Shown: positions 25,697-36,437, numbered from the stretch's first letter. The stretch is DNA of 64,000 bases from Flavobacterium sp. UBA2787 (GCA_002352205.1 DEHZ01000003.1:1-64000), one strand, 5' to 3'. A program made the numbers and translations. The notes: generated by a model from the letters alone, not told the origin.

Positions 25697-28213
25697 TTAT
25701 TTCTTTTTTACCGGTGCTTTTTTGGTAGCTGTCTTTTTTGCTGCAGGTTTTTTGGCCGGTGCTTTCTTAGCCGGTGCTTTCTTTTCAATCAATTCTTGCA
25801 CTTGAGCTAACGTTAATTTTTCTGCATCAACATCTTTGTTCAATTCAATTTTAACCTTTCCTTTGGTGATAACCGAACGACCCCAGCGGGCTTTTTCAAC
25901 CTTAATTCCTTCAGCCTTCCAATCATGGATAACTTTGTCAATTTCTTTTTGCTGCTTATCTTCAATCAATTCAACTAAATCGGATTGCGATAATTTATCA
26001 AAATTGTATTTTTTACTTACATTAATAAACATTCCATTCCATTTGATAAATGGACCAAATCGACCAACACCTCTTTGAATCGGCAATCCTTCATATTCTC
26101 CAATTGGAGCATCAGCTTGATTTTTTTCATCAATTAGTTCTTGTGCTCTTTCTAAAGTAACATCCAAAGGATCTTCGCCTTTCGGCAACGAAACAAATGT
26201 CTTACCAAATCGAACATAAGGCCCAAAACGACCATTATTCACTTCAACTTCTTCTCCTTTATAGGTGCCTAAATTTTTTGGTAATAAAAACAAGTTTAAA
26301 GCATCTTCTAGCGTAATGGTTCCAATATTTTGATCGGTTCCTAAACTGGCAAATTGTTTATCTTCATCATCAATATCACCAATCTGAGCCATTGGTCCAA
26401 ATTTTCCTAAACGAACCGAAACCGGCTTTCCTGTTTTTGGATCTTTTCCTAATATACGTTCGCCACTTTCTCTGTCGGCATTTTCTTCAACATTTTTAAC
26501 AATTGGGTGAAAATGATTGTAGAAATCTCGCATCATTTTTGTCCAATCTTCATTTCCTTCAGCAATTTCATCGAAATCTTGTTCCACTTTTGCAGTGAAA
26601 TTATAATCTAAGATGGTAGAAAAATTCTTTACTAAAAAGTCATTTACAATAATCCCAATATCTGTTGGCACCAATTTTCCTTTGTCAGAACCGGCATTTT
26701 CAGTTAAAACTACTGATTTAATGTCATTTCCTTTTAAAGTTAATTGGTTGTATTTTCTTTCTTGTCCTTCAAAGCTTCCTTTTTCAACGTAATTTCTGTT
26801 GATAATAGTTGAAATAGTTGGTGCATAGGTTGATGGTCTTCCAATTCCTAATTCTTCTAATTTCTTCACCAAAGAAGCTTCAGTATATCTACTTGCAGGT
26901 CTTGAAAAACGTTCTGTTGCAGTAATATAATTATTAGCCAAACGTTCGTTGATTTTCATCGCCGGTAACATTCCCTCTTGTTCTTCATCATCTTCATCAT
27001 TTCCTTCTAAATATACTTTTAGGAAACCTTCAAATTTGATCACTTCTCCGGTTGCAGCAAAATGTTCGCTATGATTGTTCGCTTCAATTTTCACATTGGT
27101 ACGTTCCAATTCGGCATCACTCATTTGCGAAGCCAACGTTCTTTTCCATATCAAATCATATAAACGTGCTTGATCTCTGTCTATATTTAAGGTGTGTTTT
27201 GACATATCCGTTGGACGAATTGCTTCGTGAGCTTCTTGAGCACCTTTTGATTTACTGGTGAAATTTCTTGGTTTGCTGAATTCCTTTCCATACGAATGAG
27301 TAATTTCAGCCTGAGCAGCTGCCATTGCTTCTTGCGAAAGATTGACGCTGTCTGTTCTCATATAAGTAATGTGCCCAGCTTCATACAAACGTTGTGCAAT
27401 TTGCATGGTTATTCCAACAGGAAGATATAATTTTCGAGCTGCTTCCTGTTGCAACGTAGAAGTTGTAAACGGTGCGGCCGGAGATTTTTTGGTAGGTTTT
27501 GTTTCTAAATCCGATACCTTATATAAAGAACCAATATTTTTTTGAAGAAAATCTTCTGCTTCTTTTTTAGTTGAAAAATTCTTTGGCAATTTGGCTTTGA
27601 AGGTTTTTCCCGCTTCATTGGCGAATTCTGCCGTAACAGAATAAGAGGCTTGAGCAGTAAACTCTTGAATTTCTCGCTCTCTTTCCACAATCAAACGAAC
27701 AGAAACTGATTGCACACGCCCGGCAGACAAACCGCCTTTTACTTTTTTCCACAAAACCGGTGATAATTCATAACCCACCAAACGGTCTAAAACTCTTCTG
27801 GCCTGTTGAGCATTTACTAAATTATAATCAATAGAACGTGGATTTTCAATTGCCTTTTGAATAGCCGATTTTGTAATTTCATGAAAAACAATTCGCTTAG
27901 TTTTTTTTGGATCTAATTTTAATTCTTCGGCTAAATGCCATGAAATTGCTTCTCCTTCTCGGTCTTCATCACTCGCCAACCAAACCATTTCAGCATTTTT
28001 AGATAACGTTTTGAGTTTACTCACTAAAGCTTTTTTATCTGCAGAAACTTCATATTTGGGTTTAAAATTATTCTCTACATCAACCCCGATTTCTTTAGAA
28101 GGAAGATCGGCAATGTGCCCGTAACTGGACTCTACCTGATAATCACTTCCTAAAAATTTTTCGATTGTTTTTGCTTTTGCCGGTGACTCAACGATAACTA
28201 AATTCTTTGCCAT
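25697..28213 (-). CDS. topA: DNA topoisomerase I (type IA)
   Basis: An 838-residue enzyme that relaxes negatively supercoiled DNA by single-strand passage. The Toprim domain carries LVIVESPAKAKTIEKFLG and the metal site SDEDREGEA; the catalytic Tyr is about residue 284 in ITYMRTDS. The C-terminus has repeated GRFGPYVRFGK / GRFGPFIKWNG modules rather than Cys4 zinc fingers, then a tail rich in Lys, Ala and Pro (KKAPAKKAPAKK) like histone H1, which should add DNA affinity. The start is set at 28213 (MAKNLVIVES); the frame extends to 28420 but that has no family match and crosses the promoter. Confidence 0.96.
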   Translation of the reverse strand: MAKNLVIVESPAKAKTIEKFLGSDYQVESSYGHIADLPSKEIGVDVENNFKPKYEVSADKKALVSKLKTLSKNAEMVWLASDEDREGEAISWHLAEELKLDPKKTKRIVFHEITKSAIQKAIENPRSIDYNLVNAQQARRVLDRLVGYELSPVLWKKVKGGLSAGRVQSVSVRLIVEREREIQEFTAQASYSVTAEFANEAGKTFKAKLPKNFSTKKEAEDFLQKNIGSLYKVSDLETKPTKKSPAAPFTTSTLQQEAARKLYLPVGITMQIAQRLYEAGHITYMRTDSVNLSQEAMAAAQAEITHSYGKEFSKPRNFTSKSKGAQEAHEAIRPTDMSKHTLNIDRDQARLYDLIWKRTLASQMSDAELERTNVKIEANNHSEHFAATGEVIKFEGFLKVYLEGNDEDDEEQEGMLPAMKINERLANNYITATERFSRPASRYTEASLVKKLEELGIGRPSTYAPTISTIINRNYVEKGSFEGQERKYNQLTLKGNDIKSVVLTENAGSDKGKLVPTDIGIIVNDFLVKNFSTILDYNFTAKVEQDFDEIAEGNEDWTKMMRDFYNHFHPIVKNVEENADRESGERILGKDPKTGKPVSVRLGKFGPMAQIGDIDDEDKQFASLGTDQNIGTITLEDALNLFLLPKNLGTYKGEEVEVNNGRFGPYVRFGKTFVSLPKGEDPLDVTLERAQELIDEKNQADAPIGEYEGLPIQRGVGRFGPFIKWNGMFINVSKKYNFDKLSQSDLVELIEDKQQKEIDKVIHDWKAEGIKVEKARWGRSVITKGKVKIELNKDVDAEKLTLAQVQELIEKKAPAKKAPAKKPAAKKTATKKAPVKKK

Positions 28214-28232
28214 GTACATGTTTGTTTGGCAA

Positions 28233-28240
28233 CAAAAGTA
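28233..28240 (-). promoter_or_regulatory. -7 box of topA
   Basis: On the minus strand TACTTTTG matches TAnnTTTG exactly, 19 nt before the topA start codon. No clear -33 TTG. Confidence 0.55.
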
Positions 28241-28332
28241 TGGTTTTTTTTTAATTATTGTTTTTTGGAAAATAAAATGACACTTTAAATTATTTTTTTG
28301 AGGTAATATTTTGTTAAACAACATCTGCCATC

Positions 28333-28364
28333 TTGTCACATTTTCAATTTTAGTATTATCTTTG
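28333..28364 (+). promoter_or_regulatory. Promoter of the miaB operon (TTG-N21-TATCTTTG)
   Basis: TTG at 28333-28335 and TATCTTTG at 28357-28364 with a 21-nt spacer fit the Bacteroidota primary sigma consensus fully. The -7 box ends 26 nt before the miaB ATG. Confidence 0.75.
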
Positions 28365-28390
28365 CTGACTGATTTCAGATAAAATCGATT

Positions 28391-29839
28391 ATGGAGAAGA
28401 CAATTGAAGAAAACAAGCAAGGAACCAGCTTAGTTTTAGAACAAAAAGAAGGTAATACAAAAAAACTTTTTATAGAAAGTTACGGCTGTCAGATGAATTT
28501 TTCTGATAGTGAAATCGTAGCTTCCATTTTGTATGAACAAGGTTATAACACTACCCAAAATTTGGAAGAAGCCGATTTGGTTTTAGTAAACACTTGTTCT
28601 ATTCGTGATAAAGCTGAACAAACCGTTCGCAAACGTTTAGAAAAATACAACGCCGTTAAAAAAATCAATCCAACCATGAAAGTGGGTGTTTTGGGTTGTA
28701 TGGCCGAGAGATTAAAAAGTCAATTTTTGGAAGAAGAAAAAATTGTAGATATGGTCGTTGGTCCCGATGCCTACAAAGACATTCCAAACCTATTAAAAGA
28801 AGTTGAAGAAGGTCGTGATGCCATCAATGTGATTTTATCTAAAGATGAAACCTATGGCGATATTTCTCCTGTTCGATTAAACAGTAATGGCGTGAATGCA
28901 TTTGTGTCCATCACTCGCGGATGTGATAATATGTGTACTTTTTGCGTTGTTCCATTTACCCGTGGTCGTGAAAGAAGTCGTGAACCACAAAGTATTTTAG
29001 AAGAAATCAAAGATTTATCAGACAGAGGTTTTAAAGAAGTAACGCTTTTAGGTCAAAATGTAGATAGTTATTTATGGTATGGTGGTGGATTAAAGAAAGA
29101 TTTCGATAAAGCTACCGAAATGCAACGAGCTACAGCAGTTGATTTTACACAATTACTTGAAATGTGTGCCGTTCAATTTCCGAAGATGCGTTTTCGTTTT
29201 TCTACTTCCAACCCGCAAGATATGCATGTGGAAGTAATTGAAATCATGGCTAAATACCACAACATTTGCAACTATATTCATTTACCGGTTCAAAGCGGAA
29301 GCACTAGAATTTTGAAAGAAATGAACCGTCAACACACCCGTGAAGAATACATGGCGTTGGTGGACAAAATATATGAAATTATTCCTGATATTTCGCTTTC
29401 GCAGGATATCATTACCGGCTTCCCAACAGAAACAGAAGAAGATCATCAAGACACCTTAAGTTTGATGGAATATGTGAAATATGATTTCGGATTTATGTTT
29501 GCTTATTCGGAACGACCGGGAACATTAGCCGCCAGAAAAATGGAAGACGACGTGCCGGAAGAAATAAAGAAAAGACGATTAAACGAAATCATCGACTTAC
29601 AACAAAAATTAGGATTAGAAAGAACCAAACGTTTTATAGGTCAAGAAGTAGAAGTTTTAATTGAAAAAGAATCCAAACGATCTACCGAGCATTGGAGCGG
29701 AAGAAATTCTCAAAACACAGTGGTTGTTTTTCCAAAAGAAAATTACAAAGTTGGTGATTTTGTGATGGTAAAAATCAACGATTGTACCGCTGCCACTTTA
29801 ATTGGAGAAGCGGTTGGTTATTCTGAAGTGATGAATTAA
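28391..29839 (+). CDS. miaB: tRNA (N6-isopentenyladenosine-37-C2)-methylthiotransferase MiaB
   Basis: A 482-residue radical-SAM enzyme that adds the 2-methylthio group to i6A37 in tRNAs reading UNN codons. The N-terminal domain has the three auxiliary-cluster Cys (SYGCQMNFSD, VNTCSIRDKA, VLGCMAERL); the radical-SAM Cys triad is in GCDNMCTFCVVP; the C-terminal TRAM domain is present (LERTKRFIGQEVEVLIE). The order and length are normal. The gene opens a plus-strand run of envelope and stress genes. Confidence 0.96.
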   Translation: MEKTIEENKQGTSLVLEQKEGNTKKLFIESYGCQMNFSDSEIVASILYEQGYNTTQNLEEADLVLVNTCSIRDKAEQTVRKRLEKYNAVKKINPTMKVGVLGCMAERLKSQFLEEEKIVDMVVGPDAYKDIPNLLKEVEEGRDAINVILSKDETYGDISPVRLNSNGVNAFVSITRGCDNMCTFCVVPFTRGRERSREPQSILEEIKDLSDRGFKEVTLLGQNVDSYLWYGGGLKKDFDKATEMQRATAVDFTQLLEMCAVQFPKMRFRFSTSNPQDMHVEVIEIMAKYHNICNYIHLPVQSGSTRILKEMNRQHTREEYMALVDKIYEIIPDISLSQDIITGFPTETEEDHQDTLSLMEYVKYDFGFMFAYSERPGTLAARKMEDDVPEEIKKRRLNEIIDLQQKLGLERTKRFIGQEVEVLIEKESKRSTEHWSGRNSQNTVVVFPKENYKVGDFVMVKINDCTAATLIGEAVGYSEVMN

Positions 29840-29933
29840 TTTTTGTTTCAGGTTTCAAGTTTCAGGTTAACTACCCTACTTGAAACCTGAAACTTGAAAC
29901 CTGAAACTTGAAACCTGAAACTTGAAACAAAAC
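29840..29933. repeat. 14-bp direct/inverted repeats between miaB and the sigma-54 activator
   Basis: GTTTCAGGTTTCAAGTTTCAGG (first 20: 29845-29864) is followed, after a short gap, by about 3.3 direct copies of CCTGAAACTTGAAA (29880-29928) on the opposite sense, so the two parts can pair into a long hairpin. The repeats run right up to the ATG at 29934 and so may affect its translation. Similar 14-bp words are scattered in other Flavobacterium genomes. Confidence 0.8.
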
Positions 29934-31196
29934 ATGGAATCCGTACAAGCAATAAAACAACGATTTGAAATTATCGGAAATGATCCGAAACTCAATCGTG
30001 CGATAGAAAAAGCCATTCAGGTTGCTCCAACCGATATTTCGGTTTTGGTGACTGGTGAAAGTGGTGTTGGAAAAGAAAGTATTCCAAAAATTATTCATTC
30101 TCTTTCGCATAGAAAGCATGGAAAATATATAGCTGTAAACTGCGGTGCCATTCCGGAAGGAACAATTGACAGTGAACTCTTTGGTCACGAAAAAGGTTCC
30201 TTTACCGGAGCAACAGGTGCTCGTGATGGTTATTTTGAAGTGGCCGATGGCGGAACCATTTTTTTGGATGAAGTAGGCGAATTACCATTAACAACCCAAG
30301 TCCGTTTGCTTCGTGTGTTAGAAAATGGTGAATTTATTAAAGTAGGTTCCTCGCAAGTACAAAAAACAAATGTTCGGATCGTTGCAGCCACAAACGTCAA
30401 TATGTTTGATGCAATTGAAAAAGGTAAATTCCGTGAAGATTTATATTATCGTTTGAGTACAGTTGACATAAACTTACCTCCGTTACGTGAACGAAAAGAC
30501 GATATCCATTTATTATTTAGAAAATTTGCCGCCGATTTTAGTCAGAAATACAAAATGCCGCCCATCAAGTTAGATGACAATGCGGTTGATTTATTGTTGA
30601 AATATCGCTGGAGCGGAAATATCCGTCAGTTGCGGAATATTGCCGAACAAATTTCTGTTTTAGAAACCAATCGGAACATTTCTTATCAAACATTATATGC
30701 TTATTTACCTCAAGAAGGTTCAAATCTTCCGGCTGTTATCAAAGACAAAAAGGCGGAAAGTGATTTTAGTAACGAACGTGAAATTTTATACAAAGTACTT
30801 TTTGACATGAAAAGTGATTTGAACGATTTGAAAAAGCTGACGTTAGAATTAATGCAAAATGGCAGTTCAAAAGTGCAGGAAGCCAATAAAAATTTAATTC
30901 AAAAAATCTACGGCCAAAAAGAAGATACCGAAATTGATTTTGAAGAGCCAAGAATGGGTGTGATTCCAACCCAAAATAATTCGCAACAAGAGGAATTCGA
31001 AGACGAAGATGATGATCAAAATTATCTTTTTGCCGAAGCTGTGGAAGAAGAAGAAACCTTGCGTCTGGATGCTAAGGAAATTGAGCTCATCAAAAAAGCA
31101 TTAGACAGAAACAAAGGCAAACGAAAAGCTGCTGCAGATGAATTAGGCATTTCGGAACGAACTTTATATCGAAAAATTAAACAATTTGATTTGTAG
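29934..31196 (+). CDS. Sigma-54-interacting transcriptional activator lacking a receiver domain
   Basis: A 420-residue AAA+ enhancer-binding protein. The ATPase domain begins almost at the N-terminus with Walker A (VTGESGVGKESI), then the sigma-54 contact loop HEKGSFTGATG (a Ser variant of GAFTGA), Walker B GGTIFLDEVGELP, and the arginine finger region PLRERKDDIHLLF. A Glu/Asp-rich linker (about residues 340-380) precedes a Fis-type helix-turn-helix at the end (AADELGISERTLYRKIKQF). There is no N-terminal receiver or GAF domain, so it may act without phosphorylation. The ATG at 29934 is preferred to the TTG at 29922. It is followed by lptE after 4 bases. Confidence 0.93.
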   Translation: MESVQAIKQRFEIIGNDPKLNRAIEKAIQVAPTDISVLVTGESGVGKESIPKIIHSLSHRKHGKYIAVNCGAIPEGTIDSELFGHEKGSFTGATGARDGYFEVADGGTIFLDEVGELPLTTQVRLLRVLENGEFIKVGSSQVQKTNVRIVAATNVNMFDAIEKGKFREDLYYRLSTVDINLPPLRERKDDIHLLFRKFAADFSQKYKMPPIKLDDNAVDLLLKYRWSGNIRQLRNIAEQISVLETNRNISYQTLYAYLPQEGSNLPAVIKDKKAESDFSNEREILYKVLFDMKSDLNDLKKLTLELMQNGSSKVQEANKNLIQKIYGQKEDTEIDFEEPRMGVIPTQNNSQQEEFEDEDDDQNYLFAEAVEEEETLRLDAKEIELIKKALDRNKGKRKAAADELGISERTLYRKIKQFDL

Positions 31197-31200
31197 AATC

Positions 31201-31707
31201 ATGAAAAAAATCATCAAATACTGTCTATTTCTAACAACAATAATCGCTGTAAACAGCTGCAAATACTACAACTTCACCGGAACCGGAAAGATAGATGCAG
31301 ATACCTTTCAAGTCAATTATTTCCAAAATAATGCCGAATTAATTGAGCCGGGTCTTGAACGTGATTTTACAATTGCACTTCAAGAATTAATTGTCAATCA
31401 AACCAACTTGAATTTAACCACAAGTAGTGCAGATTTAATTTATGAAGGAGAAATTACTGGGTTCAGAATTTCGCCAATGACTGCCACTGCCGATCAACGA
31501 ACAGCTCAAAACAGAGTAACAATGACGGTAAATGTTCGGTTTACCAATACCAAAAAAGAAGCTGATGATTTTGAAAAATCGTTTTCATTTTTCTATGATT
31601 ATCCGGCAGAACAACAATTAATTGGACCAACGTTAGCAGCAGCAAAATTGGAACTTTTCGAACGAATCACTCAAGATATTTTTAATGCGTCGTTAGCAAA
31701 ATGGTAG
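31201..31707 (+). CDS. lptE: LptE-like LPS-assembly lipoprotein
   Basis: A 168-residue outer-membrane lipoprotein (signal MKKIIKYCLFLTTIIAVNSC with Cys at the lipobox). It resembles the LptE partner that plugs the LptD channel for LPS export: a compact alpha/beta domain with two strands, LTTSSADLIYEGEITGFRI and MTVNVRFTNTKKEADDF. Sequence conservation in this family is low, so the name rests on size, signal and location downstream of the sigma-54 activator with secG nearby, an arrangement I recall in other flavobacteria. Confidence 0.75.
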   Translation: MKKIIKYCLFLTTIIAVNSCKYYNFTGTGKIDADTFQVNYFQNNAELIEPGLERDFTIALQELIVNQTNLNLTTSSADLIYEGEITGFRISPMTATADQRTAQNRVTMTVNVRFTNTKKEADDFEKSFSFFYDYPAEQQLIGPTLAAAKLELFERITQDIFNASLAKW

Positions 31708-31750
31708 ATTATAAAATTTAGTAAGTTTACCTTGTTAATTTTTTATAAAT

Positions 31751-32953
31751 TTGTCAGACAACCAACAACCAACAACTGAATTGAACCTGTCCGAATATAC
31801 ATACTTACTCAACAACCCCAACGCGGTGAACGAAAAGCAAGCAAAAGCTTTGGAAACCGTAGTGGATAGTTTCCCCTTTTTTCAAAGTGCTCGTGCATTA
31901 TATCTCAAAGGCTTGTATAATCAAGATAGTTACAAATATAATTTTGCGTTAAAACAAACAGCTGCTCATACTACAGATCGTAGTATTTTGTTTGATTTTA
32001 TTACTTCAGATGAATTTACAATTATTGAAAAAGATATTTATGAACAAAAATTAGCTTTGTTGATGGATATTGAAGTGGTAGAAAGTGAAGTTCATCAAAA
32101 TCCTACACAAGTTGAAAATGTACTGGAAATTATTGATTCCAAAGAAGAAATTACTAATGATGAAATTGAAATAGATAATTTAAACGTTTTACCAACCGTT
32201 GAATTTGAATCATCCGACATTGATTTTGTAAAGTTGGATAATTATCCAATTATTGAAGAAGTTTCAGAAGAAATCACTCTAACTGAAATCGTTCCTACAG
32301 AAATTGATGAAATTGTGACTATTTCAACAGAAGAAGAAACAATTTCTGAAACAATAGTTGAAGACGTTAACGTCGAAGAAGAACCTAATTCATTAGAAAT
32401 TTTAGAAGAAACTGTTGAAGAAACAATTTCAAACGAAGCTGTATTGATAGACCAAAACAGTTTTGAATCTTCATCCGAAGAAGTAATTCCGGAAATTGAA
32501 GAAAAACTGGAAATTGGAAAACCAATTACATTTTTACAAAACGAAAAACACTCCTTTCAAGAATGGTTACAATTGGCAAGTTTTAAACCAATTGAACGAA
32601 TTGAGGAGAAAAAAGAAACTTTTTCAATTGAAAATTCAGTTCAAAAAGAGGAAAAAAAGCAGGAAAACACTACTGATAAACTAAAAAAATTAGAAATAAT
32701 TGACAAGTTTATCGAAACTAATCCAAAAATAACGCCTGCCAGAGAGTTAGTAGAAACGCCTTCAAAACCAATAGAAACAAGCGATACAACACACTTGATG
32801 ACAGAAACATTAGCTCGCGTTTACTTGGAACAAAAAAAATATAGCAAAGCAATTCAAGCTTATGAAATATTAATTTTGAAATATCCGGAAAAAAGTATTT
32901 TCTTTGCAGACCGAATTAAAGACATTAAAATTTTACAACAAAATAATCAATAG
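31751..32953 (+). CDS. Acidic protein with a C-terminal TPR-like segment
   Basis: A 400-residue cytoplasmic protein. The N-terminal part (LNLSEYTYLLNNPNAVNEKQAKALE) is followed by a long acidic region rich in Glu, Ile and Val (residues about 110-270) and a C-terminal tetratricopeptide-like repeat (ETLARVYLEQKKYSKAIQAYE). The function is unknown. It lies between lptE and secG, with only 1 base to secG. The start is a TTG at 31751; it coincides with the last bases of a -7-like box (TAAATTTG, 31746-31753), and no ATG is in frame within the first 100 codons, so the exact start is uncertain. Confidence 0.7.
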   Translation: MSDNQQPTTELNLSEYTYLLNNPNAVNEKQAKALETVVDSFPFFQSARALYLKGLYNQDSYKYNFALKQTAAHTTDRSILFDFITSDEFTIIEKDIYEQKLALLMDIEVVESEVHQNPTQVENVLEIIDSKEEITNDEIEIDNLNVLPTVEFESSDIDFVKLDNYPIIEEVSEEITLTEIVPTEIDEIVTISTEEETISETIVEDVNVEEEPNSLEILEETVEETISNEAVLIDQNSFESSSEEVIPEIEEKLEIGKPITFLQNEKHSFQEWLQLASFKPIERIEEKKETFSIENSVQKEEKKQENTTDKLKKLEIIDKFIETNPKITPARELVETPSKPIETSDTTHLMTETLARVYLEQKKYSKAIQAYEILILKYPEKSIFFADRIKDIKILQQNNQ

Positions 32954-32954
32954 C

Positions 32955-33299
32955 ATGGGATTTTCAGTTTTTTTAGTATTAATAACAATTGTTTGTTTTT
33001 TATTAATCATCGTTATCATGGTTCAAAACCCTAAAGGTGGTGGTTTATCATCAACTTTTGGAAACTCTCAACAAATTGGTGGAGTTCAAAAAACTACTGA
33101 CTTTTTAGATAAAAGTACATGGACATTAGGCATCATTTTGATTGCTTTGATTATGTTTTCAAGTTTAGCTTTTAATGATGGTAACGGAACAGTTACAATT
33201 GATAAGGATGTAACTCCTGCAAGAACCGAAACTCCTGCAGCAACTCCTACTCCTGCAACAACGCCAGCTCCAACTGAAGCTGCACCTGTAACAGAATAA
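32955..33299 (+). CDS. secG: Preprotein translocase subunit SecG
   Basis: A 114-residue inner-membrane protein of the SecYEG channel with two transmembrane helices (residues about 2-22 and 53-72) and the conserved motif VQNPKGGGLSSTFGN between them. A Pro/Thr/Ala-rich tail (about residues 88-114) extends it past the usual 70-80 residues, which is common in Bacteroidota. The start is the ATG at 32955, one base after the previous stop; the frame opens at 32904 but that is inside the upstream gene. Confidence 0.93.
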   Translation: MGFSVFLVLITIVCFLLIIVIMVQNPKGGGLSSTFGNSQQIGGVQKTTDFLDKSTWTLGIILIALIMFSSLAFNDGNGTVTIDKDVTPARTETPAATPTPATTPAPTEAAPVTE

Positions 33300-33324
33300 T
33301 TAATTTTGAATTTATATATTAAAG

Positions 33325-33350
33325 TCCCGAATTTTTTCGGGATTTTTTTT
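33325..33350 (+). terminator. Intrinsic terminator after secG
   Basis: TCCCGAA (33325-33331) pairs with TTCGGGA (33336-33342), followed by eight T. It ends the miaB-secG run and isolates groES. Confidence 0.9.
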
Positions 33351-33374
33351 TGAATAGAATTATGCTGAAAAAAT

Positions 33375-33406
33375 GTCAGTTTACTTCAATTGGCATAATT
33401 TCTGAC
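33375..33406 (+). promoter_or_regulatory. Putative heat-shock or sigma-54-like promoter of groES
   Basis: The region holds TTGGCA (33390-33395) followed after 6 bases by CTGAC. A sigma-54 promoter has TGGCAC then TTGC with fixed spacing; here the GG (33392-33393) and the later G are correctly spaced, but the -12 part is imperfect. The same segment is flanked by an inverted repeat GTCAG (33375-33379) / CTGAC (33402-33406). No TAnnTTTG box is seen. Confidence 0.4.
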
Positions 33407-33452
33407 TACTAGGAAATCGTCAAACTTAATTTAATTAAAATATAAAATAATT

Positions 33453-33728
33453 ATGTCAGTAAACATTAAACCCCTTTCAGACCGCGTTTTAGTGGAGCCG
33501 GCTGCAGCCGAAACAACTACAGCCTCAGGAATTATTATTCCGGACACTGCCAAAGAAAAACCACAAAAAGGAATTGTTGTGGCAGTTGGAAATGGTAAAA
33601 AAGACCACACCATGACCGTAAAAGTTGGCGATACCGTTTTATATGGGAAATATGCCGGAACCGAATTAAAATTGGATGGCAAAGATTACCTCATCATGAG
33701 AGAGGATGATATTCTAGCAATTGTATAA
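33453..33728 (+). CDS. groS: Co-chaperonin GroES
   Basis: The 91-residue heptameric lid of the GroEL chamber. The opening [36 protein letters not shown] contains the mobile loop with its IIIPD contact to GroEL, and the end DDILAIV is standard. It is followed by groEL after 44 bases in one operon. The leader is 46 nt or more from the putative upstream promoter. Confidence 0.97.
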   Translation: MSVNIKPLSDRVLVEPAAAETTTASGIIIPDTAKEKPQKGIVVAVGNGKKDHTMTVKVGDTVLYGKYAGTELKLDGKDYLIMREDDILAIV

Positions 33729-33760
33729 AAAATTCAATTAAAAACAACAAACAAATTTAA

Positions 33761-35404
<1,644 letters not shown>

Positions 35405-35431
35405 AATCTAGTTATTAGTCATTCTAAATAA

Positions 35432-35471
35432 AAAAATCCGTCTTGAAGAAATTCTTGACGGATTTTGTTTT
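35432..35471. terminator. Bidirectional terminator between groEL and the DUF2490 gene
   Basis: ATCCGTC (35436-35442) pairs with GACGGAT (35457-35463), extended by AAAA/TTTT; it serves both convergent genes. Confidence 0.88.
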
Positions 35472-35474
35472 TTA

Positions 35475-36221
35475 TTAAATACTTAGGTTTTGCAAAATTG
35501 AAAATGAAAGCGTATGATTCATTAAATCGGAACCACTACTTAAATTTAAATAATGATTCATATAACCCAATTCAATTCGGGTTTGTTCTTTGAAATGAAT
35601 TCCTAAACCGGTGAAAAATCGGTTTTGATCAAAGAATTTGGAATTAATCTTATTTCTACCAATATTCAAAAATACTTCTGATTGGATTATTCCATACAAC
35701 GTATTATTAGAATTTTTAAAATTAGATAAATGAATCAAATTTCTGTTTAAATACCTGAATCGATTTTGATAATGAGTAGCTACGACCTCTGTATTTTGAT
35801 TAACTACTCCCAATCTGTCCACAAATCGCTGTTCAACTCGAATTCGATGATTCATTAGATTTTTATCTTCCTTCCATTTATGATTATAAACCAATTGCTG
35901 CCAAATTCTGTTTTCACCAAAATAATCATCAAAAGTTGGACTGTATGTGTTTATTAAACCATATCCTAAAGCCAAATTCAACTTTGAATTGACATGATAG
36001 ATTCCGCCCAATCTAAATAAATTTTGACGAGAATAGTTTAAATTATCATCTAGCCTAAACTGAGCTTCGACATGAATTCCAATTTTTTCAGCAATTTTAA
36101 TTTGACCAACATAAGCAAACCAGTTTGCTTGATCTTCGTTTTTATTCTGAGCATAACCATTACTAATCATAGCAAAAAGTGCTACTAGAACGTAACTTTT
36201 TTTAATCCAATTCATTTTCAT
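35475..36221 (-). CDS. DUF2490-type outer-membrane beta-barrel protein
   Basis: A 248-residue exported protein with a signal peptide (MKMNWIKKSYVLVALFAMISNGYAQ) and alternating hydrophobic/polar strands ending in an aromatic or hydrophobic residue, as in an outer-membrane barrel. DUF2490 proteins have no established function. The start is put at ATG 36221; an ATG at 36215 is also possible, and the frame opens at a TTG at 36293 without a signal. It follows sulP on the minus strand but has its own -7 box at 36410-36417, so it may be separate from the Dab operon. Confidence 0.78.
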   Translation of the reverse strand: MKMNWIKKSYVLVALFAMISNGYAQNKNEDQANWFAYVGQIKIAEKIGIHVEAQFRLDDNLNYSRQNLFRLGGIYHVNSKLNLALGYGLINTYSPTFDDYFGENRIWQQLVYNHKWKEDKNLMNHRIRVEQRFVDRLGVVNQNTEVVATHYQNRFRYLNRNLIHLSNFKNSNNTLYGIIQSEVFLNIGRNKINSKFFDQNRFFTGLGIHFKEQTRIELGYMNHYLNLSSGSDLMNHTLSFSILQNLSI

Positions 36222-36409
36222 ATTACTGTCTTTTTTACAATTTAATTCCTTTTTCTCATACAGGCAACAACTATGAAATTGAGTACAAACCAACTATTCT
36301 GCTTTTAATTTATGAGTATGATTCCCGTCTTAGCAAATGCTGTTTATTTCGATGTCAAGGTTCTGCGTTTTACTTTTTTTTAAATGTGGCTTAAATTACT
36401 CTATTTTCA

Positions 36410-36417
36410 CAAAAGTA
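36410..36417 (-). promoter_or_regulatory. -7 box upstream of the DUF2490 gene
   Basis: Minus-strand TACTTTTG, an exact TAnnTTTG match; no good -33 element. It implies a leader of about 185 nt. Nothing else is recognised in the gap 36222-36437. Confidence 0.5.
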
Positions 36418-36437
36418 AAAGTAGATAAATACTTAAA

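Noticed and set aside
28214-28420. Longer N-terminus of topA up to 28420
   Set aside because: It would overlap the miaB promoter and start; family proteins begin at MAKNLVIVES.
29845-29928. Possible CRISPR-like short repeats
   Set aside because: The 14-bp units are back to back with no spacers, and they also form an inverted repeat; they are ordinary intergenic repeats.
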